NCBI GenBank assembly: GCA_016290835.1
Contig: JAEEVG010000003.1
Coordinates: 29,001-93,000, forward strand
Direction of reading: 5' to 3'
Length of the DNA: 64,000 nt
DNA from: Bacteroidales bacterium
GTDB taxonomy: Bacteria > Bacteroidota > Bacteroidia > Bacteroidales > UBA932
The first letter of the stretch is position 1; every line of letters starts with the position of its first letter. The notes below the pieces were generated by a model, which did no database searches, had not been told where the DNA came from, and saw only the letters and a program-made list of their open reading frames with translations. Below are positions 1 through 7,496 of the stretch, piece by piece. The translations under genes were made by a program, and so were the position numbers.

Positions 1-507
1 CACAAGGCCGTGGGCGGCATCTCCGAGTCCGACGTACTGCTCGCCGAGGCTTCCGACGCCGTGATCGTCGGCTTCCAGGTCCGTCCCACGACGGAGGCCC
101 GCAAGGCCGCCGAGCGCGAGGGCATCGAGATCCGCCTCTATTCCGTCATCTACGACTGCATCAACGAGGTCAAGGACGGTATCGAGGGTATGCTCGAGCC
201 GGAGAAGAAGGAAGAGGTCATCGCCACCGCCGAGGTCAAGCAGACCTTCCACATCAGCAAGGTCGGCACCATCGCCGGCTGCATCATGCGCGATGGCAAG
301 ATGATCCAGAAGTCCAAGGTCCGGCTCATCCGCGACGGCATCGTGATCTACACCGGCGAACTCGGCTCCCTGCAGATCGGCAAGGACGCCGTCAAGGAAG
401 TCGTCTCCGGCAAGGAGTGCGGTATGTCCATCGCCGGCTACAACGATATCAAGGAGGGCGACATGATCGAAGCCTTCCATATCGTCGAGATCAAGCGTAC
501 GCTGTAA
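1..507 (+). CDS. infB: Translation initiation factor IF-2, C-terminal part (5' end outside window)
   Basis: The first frame is open from base 1 to the TAA at 505-507, giving 168 residues of the C-terminal end of IF-2, the GTPase that brings initiator tRNA to the 30S subunit. The visible part matches IF-2 domains III and IV: a segment reading VGGISESDVLLAEASDAVIVGFQVRP, then the conserved stretch with EIRLYSVIYD, and the terminal beta-barrel that binds fMet-tRNA (AGCIMRDGKMI, then CGMSIAGYNDIKEGDMIEAF). The G domain and N-terminus lie upstream of the window. The GTG at position 10 is an internal valine codon, not a start. A 25-bp gap separates this gene from the GH2 gene. Confidence 0.95.
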   Translation, partial: HKAVGGISESDVLLAEASDAVIVGFQVRPTTEARKAAEREGIEIRLYSVIYDCINEVKDGIEGMLEPEKKEEVIATAEVKQTFHISKVGTIAGCIMRDGKMIQKSKVRLIRDGIVIYTGELGSLQIGKDAVKEVVSGKECGMSIAGYNDIKEGDMIEAFHIVEIKRTL

Positions 508-532
508 TCGAGAGAAAACCATTGTTTAATAA

Positions 533-2989
533 ATGAAAAAGCTGATAACCATTTTGATGGCGGTCCTGGTCCCGGTCCTTTCGGCCCGGGCCCAGGTCTC
601 CTTCGGCGATGCACAGAAGTTCGATGAGGGATGGAAATTCATGCTCATCGACAATGCTTCCGCCGCCCTGCCCAACTTTGACGACGCTTCCTGGCGCTCC
701 GTCACCCTCCCGCACGACTGGTCCGTCGAGGCCATCGCTTCGCCCGACCTGGCCAGCTGCACCGGCTATCTGCCCGGTGGAATCGGCTGGTATCGCAAGC
801 ATTTCACCGTGACCGACAAGGCCGCGCGGCACTACATCTACTTCGAAGGGGTGTACAACCGCAGCGAGGTGTATCTGAACGGCCAGTACCTGGGCTCCCG
901 TCCGAGTGGGTTCGCGTCATTCATGTATGACATGACCCCCTACCTGAAGGAAGGGGAGAACGTGATCGCCGTCAAGGCGGACCACAGCCGGTATGCCGAC
1001 TGCCGCTGGTACACGGGCTCGGGCATCTACCGGGACGTGTGGATCATCTCCGCTCCGGAAGTCCACCTGGCGATGTGGGGTACGGCCTACCGCCTGGTGT
1101 CGATGACGCCCGCCAAGGCCTCCGTGGACGTGGATGTCGAGGTCGAGAAGAATGTGCCGGCCGGCGCCAAGCTGGAGGCCGTCGTCTCGCTGATCGACGC
1201 TTCCGGCAAGACCGTCGCCACGCGCAAGACACAGATCAAGGATCAGTCCAAGGGCGTGACCAAGCTGACGGTGAATCTGAGCGTGCCCAACCCGCACCCC
1301 TGGAACCTGGATGATCCCTACCTGTATCAGCTCCGCACGGACCTGCTGATGGGTGGGAAGCGGATCGACGGCAGCGAAGTCCGCGCCGGCCTCCGCACCC
1401 TGGAGTTCGATGCCGACCACGGTTTCGCGCTGAATGGCAAGAACACCAAGATCAAGGGCGTCTGCCTGCATCACGATGCGGGCGTACTGGGCGCCGCGGT
1501 CCCGTACGAAGTCTGGTACTATCGCCTGGCAGCCCTCAAGGAGATCGGCGTCAACGGCATCCGGGGCAGCCACAATCCGCACTCCCCGATGCTGTATGAC
1601 ATCTGTGACGAACTGGGCCTGCTCGTGATGGACGAGGCTTTCGACGAATGGGAGTTCCCGAAGAAGAAATGGGTCAGCGGCTGGAACGTCGGCGAGCCCG
1701 CGTTCTTCGGCACCGACGACTTCTTCAACGAGTGGGGCGAGCGGGACGTCACGGACATGGTCCGCCGCGACCGCAACCACGCCAGCATCTTCCTCTGGAG
1801 CATCGGCAACGAGGTGGACTACCCGAACGATCCCTATTCCCATCCGATCCTGGAGGGGATGAAGATCAACCAGCCGATGGCTGACGGCTACAAGCCCGAC
1901 GCCCCGCCGGCAGAGCGCATCGGTATGATTGCCAAGCGCCTGGCCGCCCGCGTGCGGGCCGTGGATACCTCCCGTCCCGTCACCGGCGCCCTGGCCGGCG
2001 TGGAGATGTCCAACGAGACGGAGTATCCCGACGTGATCGATGTCGTGGGCTACAACTACACCGAGAACCGCTATGATTCCGACCACGAGAAGTATCCGAA
2101 CCGCATTATCTACGGCTCCGAGACTTCCAGCGGCATCAACAGCTGGTTCGCCGTCCGCGACCGCGAGCACATCTTCGGCCACTTCCTCTGGACGGGCACC
2201 GACTATCTGGGCGAATCCGGCCGCTTCCCTTCCCGCGGAATGGGCACGGGCCTGTTCGACCTCGGTTCCTTCCCGAAGACGAGCGCCATGAACCGCGCGG
2301 CCTTCTGGTCCGAGAAACCCTTCACCTACATGGTGACGAGCGTCTATGTCGCTCCGCCGGCACCCGGCCAGCCGCGTCAGCGCGGACAGGGCGGACGCGG
2401 AATGGGCTTCGTCGCTCCCGCGGCGACCTGGCTGATGGAGCCCGGGCAGACCGCCCAGGTGACCTGCTACACCAACGCCCCGCAGGCGAGACTCCGCCTC
2501 AACGGCAATATCGTCGGCCAGCTCACCGCACCGGATGCGCGTCAGCAGGCCGTCTCCTGGACCATCCCGTATGCCCCCGGAACCCTGGTGGCGGAGGGTT
2601 GCGACCAGGACGGCAATGTCGTGTCGTCCTACACGATCCGCACCAACGGCCTGCCGGCCGCCATCAAGGCCTCCCTGGTCTATCCTGAGGTCAATGCGGA
2701 CCGCGGCACGGCGCTCATCCTCGTGGAGATCGTCGATGCCGACGGCATTCCGGTGAAACAGGCGGACAACGAGATTACCTGCACCGTCCAGGGCAACGCC
2801 CGCCTGCTCGGGATGGAGTCCGGCAACAATACCGACATGACCGCCCACTATGACGCCCGCGAGCGGGTGTACAACGGGCATCTGATGGCCTACGTGCAGA
2901 CCACCGGAGAAGCCGAGCCCATCCGGGTGAACTTCTCCTCACCCCTGCTCAAGGCCGCCTCGGTGGAATTTACACCGGTAAAGAAATAA
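533..2989 (+). CDS. Glycoside hydrolase family 2 (beta-galactosidase-like), exported
   Basis: An 818-residue protein with a Sec signal peptide (charged MKK, hydrophobic core, cleavage after about ARAQ at residue 21). The order of domains is that of GH2: an N-terminal sugar-binding jelly roll (GGIGWYRKHF, YNRSEVYLNG), an immunoglobulin-like domain, a TIM barrel, and C-terminal beta domains. The expected acid/base glutamate lies in the SIGNEVDYPN motif near residue 427 and the nucleophile in YGSETSSG near residue 530. The family removes terminal beta-galactosyl or related residues; the exact substrate cannot be told from sequence. A Gly/Arg/Pro-rich linker near residue 620 separates the barrel from the C-terminal domains. 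The GH43-like gene follows after 3 bp, so the two are probably co-transcribed. Confidence 0.9.
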   Translation: MKKLITILMAVLVPVLSARAQVSFGDAQKFDEGWKFMLIDNASAALPNFDDASWRSVTLPHDWSVEAIASPDLASCTGYLPGGIGWYRKHFTVTDKAARHYIYFEGVYNRSEVYLNGQYLGSRPSGFASFMYDMTPYLKEGENVIAVKADHSRYADCRWYTGSGIYRDVWIISAPEVHLAMWGTAYRLVSMTPAKASVDVDVEVEKNVPAGAKLEAVVSLIDASGKTVATRKTQIKDQSKGVTKLTVNLSVPNPHPWNLDDPYLYQLRTDLLMGGKRIDGSEVRAGLRTLEFDADHGFALNGKNTKIKGVCLHHDAGVLGAAVPYEVWYYRLAALKEIGVNGIRGSHNPHSPMLYDICDELGLLVMDEAFDEWEFPKKKWVSGWNVGEPAFFGTDDFFNEWGERDVTDMVRRDRNHASIFLWSIGNEVDYPNDPYSHPILEGMKINQPMADGYKPDAPPAERIGMIAKRLAARVRAVDTSRPVTGALAGVEMSNETEYPDVIDVVGYNYTENRYDSDHEKYPNRIIYGSETSSGINSWFAVRDREHIFGHFLWTGTDYLGESGRFPSRGMGTGLFDLGSFPKTSAMNRAAFWSEKPFTYMVTSVYVAPPAPGQPRQRGQGGRGMGFVAPAATWLMEPGQTAQVTCYTNAPQARLRLNGNIVGQLTAPDARQQAVSWTIPYAPGTLVAEGCDQDGNVVSSYTIRTNGLPAAIKASLVYPEVNADRGTALILVEIVDADGIPVKQADNEITCTVQGNARLLGMESGNNTDMTAHYDARERVYNGHLMAYVQTTGEAEPIRVNFSSPLLKAASVEFTPVKK

Positions 2990-2992
2990 GGA

Positions 2993-4060
2993 ATGAAAAG
3001 GCTTGTTCCTGTTATTATGATGATGGTGATGCTTCTGGGTGCCGGTTGCGGCACCCGGAAGCATTCGCCCGTCCCGACGGAAGCCGATATGGGTGCCTAC
3101 CTGTTCTGCTTCTTCAAGGATAACACGCACAGCATCTATTTCGCGACCAGCCGCGACGGCTATTCCTTCACGGCGGTCAACGGCGGCCGGCCGGTCATCC
3201 TCGGGGAAGAGGTCGCCGAGCAGAAAGGCGTCCGGGATCCGCACATCACGCGCGGTCCCGACGGGGCCTTCTACCTGTCGATGACCGACCTGCACCTGAG
3301 CGCGCAGCGGGCCGGCTTCCGGACCACGCGCTGGCAGCGGGAAGAAAGTGAATACGGCTGGGGCAACAACCGCTGCCTGGTCCTGATGAAGTCTTTCGAC
3401 CTGATCAACTGGACCTGCACGGACTACCGCATCGACCTTGCTTTCCCGGAGCATTTCGGCAACCTGGGCTGCGCCTGGGCCCCCCAGACCATCTATGACC
3501 CCGTCGAGGGAAAGATGATGGTGTATTTCACGATCCGGCTCGGCAACGGCCTGACCAAGCTCTATTATGCCTATACCGACGACGACTACACCCGCTTCGT
3601 GACGGAGCCGAAGATCCTCTTCGAGTATCCGGACCCGACGGTGCAGATCCTGGACGCGGACATCACGCTGATGCCGGACGGGCGCTACTGCATGATGTAC
3701 GTGGCGCAGACCGACAAGAGCGGTGTCAAGAAGGCGGTGTCCCAGTATATCAACCGGGACTATGTCTATGAACCGGATTTCGTGGACAAGGAGCCGAGGG
3801 CCTGCGAGGCGCCCAATGTCTGGAAGCGCATCGGCGAGGACAAGTGGGTGCTGATGTATGACTCTTTCAGCCTGCGTCCGAGCAATTTCGGTTTCGCCGA
3901 GACGACGGATTTCGTCACCTTCACCGACCTGGGCCATTTCAATGAAGAAGGCAGTCCGATGAAGGCCGTCAACTTCACCGTGCCCAAACACGGCACCGTG
4001 ATCCAGATCACGGAGGCGGAAGCCACCCGGCTCGAGAATTACTGGAAAGAAAAGCAATAG
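2993..4060 (+). CDS. GH43-like beta-propeller glycosidase, lipoprotein
   Basis: A 355-residue protein starting 3 bp after the GH2 stop codon. Its N-terminus is a lipoprotein signal with a lipobox (LLGAGCG, cysteine near residue 19), so it should be anchored to a membrane. The rest reads as a five-bladed propeller of the GH43/GH32/GH62 clan: GVRDPHITRGPDGAFYL supplies a DPH motif where the catalytic aspartate sits in these families, with propeller repeats such as NLGCAWAPQTIYDP and ILDADITLMPDGRYCM and a glutamate-containing CEAPNVWK. Close homologues are usually annotated as GH43 arabinosidase or xylosidase-like; activity is unproven. With the GH2 gene it forms a two-gene glycan-degrading unit. 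Confidence 0.8.
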   Translation: MKRLVPVIMMMVMLLGAGCGTRKHSPVPTEADMGAYLFCFFKDNTHSIYFATSRDGYSFTAVNGGRPVILGEEVAEQKGVRDPHITRGPDGAFYLSMTDLHLSAQRAGFRTTRWQREESEYGWGNNRCLVLMKSFDLINWTCTDYRIDLAFPEHFGNLGCAWAPQTIYDPVEGKMMVYFTIRLGNGLTKLYYAYTDDDYTRFVTEPKILFEYPDPTVQILDADITLMPDGRYCMMYVAQTDKSGVKKAVSQYINRDYVYEPDFVDKEPRACEAPNVWKRIGEDKWVLMYDSFSLRPSNFGFAETTDFVTFTDLGHFNEEGSPMKAVNFTVPKHGTVIQITEAEATRLENYWKEKQ

Positions 4061-4081
4061 ATCCTGGACAAGGATCATGCG

Positions 4082-4100
4082 ACGGCCGCTTTCCGGCCGT
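4082..4100. terminator. Hairpin between GH43-like gene and tRNA-Gln
   Basis: A perfect 7-bp stem (ACGGCCG/CGGCCGT) with a 5-base loop lies 22 bp after the GH43-like stop and beyond the 3' end of the minus-strand tRNA. There is no clear T-tract on either strand, so it is only a possible bidirectional terminator. Confidence 0.4.
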
Positions 4101-4116
4101 AAGAAATGGTTTAAAG

Positions 4117-4187
4117 TTGAGGTATCCGGATTCGAACCAGAACAGACAGAACCAAAATCTGTAGTGCTACCATTACACCATACCTCA
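4117..4187 (-). tRNA. tRNA-Gln (anticodon TTG)
   Basis: A 71-base cloverleaf on the minus strand. The 7-bp acceptor stem pairs 4181-4187 with 4118-4124 and the discriminator A is at 4117. The anticodon stem CAGA/TCTG (4158-4161 with 4147-4150) encloses the loop TTTTGGT, with TTG at positions 34-36, which reads glutamine codons CAA/CAG. The T-arm carries the usual GGTTCGAATCC-like core. CCA is not encoded and must be added after transcription. Confidence 0.95.
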
Positions 4188-4210
4188 ATTCCGGTTGCAA
4201 AGATAGTAAA

Positions 4211-4645
4211 TTATCGTTTGCTTTTGAAATAATCTTTGACCAGGGGGCCGCATTCCTCCGCCAGCAGGCCGGAGACGACTTCCGTACGGGGATGCAGCAG
4301 GGAAGGGGTGAAGAGGGTGTAGCCTCGGCGCGGATCGGGCGCACCCCAGACCAGGCGGGCGAGCTGCGCCCAGCCGAGCGCGGCGGCGCACATCGGACAG
4401 GGCTCCACCGTCACGTAGAGGGTGCAATCGTCCAGGTATTTCCCGCCCAGGGCCTCCGTGGCAGCGGTCAGGGCGATCATCTCGGCGTGGGCCGTGGGGT
4501 CGTGCAGACGCTCGGTCATGTTGTGCCCGCGGGCGATGATGCGCCCGCGGCACACGACCACGGCGCCGATGGGCACCTCGTCTTCCGCGCGGGCCGCCTG
4601 CGCCTCGCGCAGGGCTTCCCGCATATAGCGCTCGTCCGCTTCCAT
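4211..4645 (-). CDS. tadA: tRNA-specific adenosine deaminase TadA
   Basis: A 144-residue cytidine/deoxycytidylate-deaminase-fold protein. The zinc-binding and catalytic residues are visible: TAHAEM (His53 and the proton-shuttling Glu55) and EPCPMC (Cys83 and Cys86). Length and motifs fit TadA, which converts A34 to inosine in tRNA-Arg(ACG). I chose the ATG at 4645 because it overlaps the upstream stop as TGATG; a GTG one codon earlier (4648) is an alternative. The shared base with the alpha/beta hydrolase gene suggests translational coupling. A guanine-deaminase-type relative is possible but less likely. Confidence 0.88.
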   Translation of the reverse strand: MEADERYMREALREAQAARAEDEVPIGAVVVCRGRIIARGHNMTERLHDPTAHAEMIALTAATEALGGKYLDDCTLYVTVEPCPMCAAALGWAQLARLVWGAPDPRRGYTLFTPSLLHPRTEVVSGLLAEECGPLVKDYFKSKR

Positions 4646-5550
4646 CACGCCAGGGCCTTCAGGATGTCGTTCCAGACCGTCAGGCGGTCCGTCTCGTTGA
4701 GAATCTCGTGGCGCATCCCGGGATAGAGCTTGACATCCACGTTCCGGTAGCCGACCTTCCGCATCAGTTCCGCCGCACTCTGCAGCGCTTCATCGGAGCC
4801 GCGGCAGGGGTCCTCGGCCCCGGAGATGAAATGCACGGGCAGCTGCGGCCGCTCAACCCGCCAGCCCTTCGCGCTGTAGCAGTCGTCCATCAGGCCCAGC
4901 AGCCCGACGAAGCCGTTGGCGGTGAACTGGTAAGCGCAGAGCGGGTCCTTGCGGTAAGCCTCGAGGGCTTCGGGGTCGGAACAGACCCAGGCGGCGGGGC
5001 CTTCCTGCTCGAAAGGCTTGTTGAAAGCCCCGAAAGAGAGCTCCTGCATCAGATTGGGACGGTAGTGCCAGCCCCGGGTAACTCCGAAAAAGCGGGCGAG
5101 CAGTTTCCCGGCCGCCTTGACCGGATTGTCCGAGGGGCTTCCGCAGACGAACAGGCGGTCCAGCCGGTCGTCGTAGCGCTTGGCGAAGGACCGCACGGCC
5201 ATCGAGCCCATGCTGTGTCCGAAGAGGGTGAAGTCCAGCCCGGGGAACTGCTCCCGGGTCCAGTCGCACACCACGCGGAGATCCTCCACCAGGGCACGCC
5301 AGCCGCCGTCATACAGGTATCCGAGATCCTCGTGGCTCTTGACGGAGGCGCCGTGGCCGCGGTGGTCGTGGATGACGCAGACGTAGCCGTGCTGCGTGAG
5401 CCACTCCATGAAGGGAATGTAACGCTCTTTGTGCTCGCACATCCCGTGTACGAGCTGGACCACGCCCCGGGGCGCTTCCTGCGGGACGCTGAGGAGCACC
5501 GCCAGGTCCAGGCCGTCGGCGGATGCGGGAAGGGACAATTCTTTGATCAT
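4645..5550 (-). CDS. Alpha/beta hydrolase, monoacylglycerol-lipase-like (S33/Hydrolase_4)
   Basis: A roughly 300-residue cytoplasmic alpha/beta hydrolase with no signal peptide. The oxyanion strand VVQLVHGMCEH, the nucleophile elbow GHSMGS, an acid in FISGAEDPC and the terminal PGMRHEILNE (catalytic His) match lysophospholipase/monoacylglycerol lipase-like enzymes. The substrate is unknown. I prefer the ATG at 5550 (MIKELSLPAS) over the in-frame ATG at 5568, because a TATCTTCG -7 element occupies 5558-5565 and transcripts would start too late to include the upstream codon. The 3' end overlaps the tadA start by one base. Confidence 0.82.
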   Translation of the reverse strand: MIKELSLPASADGLDLAVLLSVPQEAPRGVVQLVHGMCEHKERYIPFMEWLTQHGYVCVIHDHRGHGASVKSHEDLGYLYDGGWRALVEDLRVVCDWTREQFPGLDFTLFGHSMGSMAVRSFAKRYDDRLDRLFVCGSPSDNPVKAAGKLLARFFGVTRGWHYRPNLMQELSFGAFNKPFEQEGPAAWVCSDPEALEAYRKDPLCAYQFTANGFVGLLGLMDDCYSAKGWRVERPQLPVHFISGAEDPCRGSDEALQSAAELMRKVGYRNVDVKLYPGMRHEILNETDRLTVWNDILKALA

Positions 5551-5557
5551 ACGGATA

Positions 5558-5565
5558 CGAAGATA
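5558..5565 (-). promoter_or_regulatory. -7 element (TATCTTCG) of the hydrolase-tadA operon
   Basis: TATCTTCG on the minus strand is one mismatch from the Bacteroidota consensus TAnnTTTG. It ends 7 bases before the ATG at 5550, so the mRNA should have almost no leader. Confidence 0.5.
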
Positions 5566-5591
5566 CACTTTTTTGCGGATTTCGGCAACTA

Positions 5592-5625
5592 CGAAAAAGG
5601 GAGGACCCAGCCGGGCACCTCCCTT
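5592..5625 (-). terminator. Rho-independent terminator of the susCD operon
   Basis: On the minus strand, 33 bases after the susD stop, a perfect 8-bp stem (AAGGGAGG/CCTCCCTT; 5618-5625 with 5597-5604) is followed by a run of T (complement of A5594-A5598). This is the expected end of the susC-susD transcript. Confidence 0.8.
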
Positions 5626-5657
5626 CGTTCAACTAGTTTAAGTGGATAAATCGCAGT

Positions 5658-7481
5658 TTATTCAGCGGGCTCGGGAGCGTTCTCACCCTCCCAGCCAAGC
5701 ACGTCCTTGAGGTACTTGTTGGCGGTCTTGATGTCGCGCGGGAACGGCAGGTACTCGTGCTTGCCGACGATGAAGTCGGACTTTCCGGGCACCGGGTCGT
5801 GGGTCGTGTAGAACTTGTGGTACTTCCCGTATCCGGGCATATCCGGCTCGGAGAACTCGTCGTGGACGGTCGGAACGTTCTTATGGATTCCGCCGTAGTT
5901 CTTGTTGAAGATCTGGTCGAGATTCACCTTGCCCTGCTTGGACCAGCGGACGAGGTCGAGGAAGCGGCAGTTTTCGAACCACATCTCATACTGCTTCTCT
6001 TCCATGACGGCCTCGAAGGTGAGGCTGCTGCTGATCTTGCCGGAGCCGGAACGCTTCTGGACGAGCTGGAGCGCCTCGAGGCCCTTGCTCTCATCGCTGG
6101 AACCGATGCAGGCCTCGGCATAGAGCAGGAGCGCCTCGGCGAAACGGGCTACCCAGAAGTTCGACTCGTAGGAATCCTGACCCAGTTCGGGAATGTAGTC
6201 ATAGTCATAATCCTTGCCGCCGGTGAGGATCTTCGGCGGATTGACGAAGGACATCGTCTTCCAGCGGAAGTATTTGCCGTGGCCGAACATGCCGCCCACC
6301 GCGAGACCGCGTTTCGGGTCGGCCTTCATCTCCTCCTCTGTCTTGGCAGTGGAGGACGGGTAATCCAGTGCATAAAGGAACTCGTCCTCGGTGAGGAAGC
6401 AGGCCCTGCGGCGCGGGGAGTCACCGTCGTGTGCGAGGAACTTCTCGGCGAAGTCTTCCTGGATGGCGGCGCCGCCCCAGCCGTTGGTGTTGGTCACGTC
6501 GGGGATGGAGAGGAGGCTCTTGGAGCGCCAGTTGAAGACGCTCGCCGACTGCCAGCGGTCACGCATGAAGGGACCGCTCCAGCGGGCCCACTGAACCGAG
6601 GTGAGAGCCGGGTCGTTGATTACGTTGGGCTCGAAAATCTTCTCGGGGTTGCCGTCGCCGGGTTTGTGGAAGTTGGTCCAGTATTCGTTGGAGGGGATGA
6701 GCTCGTAGTTCTTGGAGGCGATCAGGTCGCCGAGGTACTTGCGGGCGGTGGCCGGGTCGTTGTTGAACATGGCGGCCTTGCCGGCGATGAACTGGGCGAA
6801 GCCGACATTCATACGGGCGGTGTTGTCCTTGTCGGTGGGACCGTTGCGCTTGGGCAGGACACCGGAATCAAGGGCCTTCTGGCACTCGCTGATGACCCAC
6901 TCGAGAATCTCTTTCTGGGTCTTGTCATTGACCGGGAATTCATCGCCTTCGTAGATGCGGTCCATCAGCGGCGGCTGGTTCCACATCAGGGCGGTCATCA
7001 TATGGAGGTACGCGCGCATCACGCGGGCCTCGGCCACGCACCTCTCGGTGACTTTGCTCTCCCACTTGGGCTCCGTACCGTTGCGGTTCTCGGTGGTGAA
7101 GTTGGAGATTACCAGGTTGGCGTGATAGATCGAATAGTAGTAGCGCTGATAGGCCTCCTTGAGCACGGAGTTGGCCGGGTCGTAGGAGAACTCATCGAAA
7201 ACGCGGAAACCCTCGTGGTCGGTGAAGTTCTTACCTGCGGCCAGGATATCGTCGGCCGCATAGTTCAAGATGAACTGCTGGGGAACGCCGTTGCCGGAGC
7301 AACCGGCCACATTCTCGATATACTGCGCATACATATTGGCCAGGGCGGACTCGGCATCTGCGTCGGAGGCATAATACTCGATGGTGCTGAGAACTCCCTT
7401 CTGGGGGATGTCAAGGTTCTTCTCGCAGGAAACGGCGAGCAGTGCGAAACCTAACAATATGGGGATAATGATCTTTTTCAT
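5658..7481 (-). CDS. SusD/RagB-family nutrient-binding outer-membrane lipoprotein
   Basis: A protein of about 607 residues of the SusD/RagB family, the surface lipoprotein that caps a SusC channel and binds glycan. It starts MKKIIIPILLGFALLAVSCEKN, a lipoprotein signal with Cys near residue 19. The family's helical TPR-like core is recognisable (YQRYYYSIYHANLVISNF, EARVMRAYLHMMTALMWNQPPL), as is the conserved C-terminal region with RFAEALLLYAEA and YEMWFENCRFLDLVRWSKQG. I chose the ATG at 7481 over the one at 7493 because it gives the compact lipoprotein signal. It lies 15 bp after susC in the same operon. The ligand cannot be read from sequence. Confidence 0.93.
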   Translation of the reverse strand: MKKIIIPILLGFALLAVSCEKNLDIPQKGVLSTIEYYASDADAESALANMYAQYIENVAGCSGNGVPQQFILNYAADDILAAGKNFTDHEGFRVFDEFSYDPANSVLKEAYQRYYYSIYHANLVISNFTTENRNGTEPKWESKVTERCVAEARVMRAYLHMMTALMWNQPPLMDRIYEGDEFPVNDKTQKEILEWVISECQKALDSGVLPKRNGPTDKDNTARMNVGFAQFIAGKAAMFNNDPATARKYLGDLIASKNYELIPSNEYWTNFHKPGDGNPEKIFEPNVINDPALTSVQWARWSGPFMRDRWQSASVFNWRSKSLLSIPDVTNTNGWGGAAIQEDFAEKFLAHDGDSPRRRACFLTEDEFLYALDYPSSTAKTEEEMKADPKRGLAVGGMFGHGKYFRWKTMSFVNPPKILTGGKDYDYDYIPELGQDSYESNFWVARFAEALLLYAEACIGSSDESKGLEALQLVQKRSGSGKISSSLTFEAVMEEKQYEMWFENCRFLDLVRWSKQGKVNLDQIFNKNYGGIHKNVPTVHDEFSEPDMPGYGKYHKFYTTHDPVPGKSDFIVGKHEYLPFPRDIKTANKYLKDVLGWEGENAPEPAE

Positions 7482-7496
7482 TGTGTAATGCATTGA

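Noticed and set aside
917-2881. A long minus-strand open frame opposite the GH2 gene
   Set aside because: It is an antisense shadow of a GC-rich gene, with low-complexity His/Gly/Val/Asp-rich sequence and no homology.
4082-4187. tRNA-Gln as an integration site for an island
   Set aside because: The flanking genes on both sides are ordinary; no integrase or duplicated tRNA 3' end is visible.
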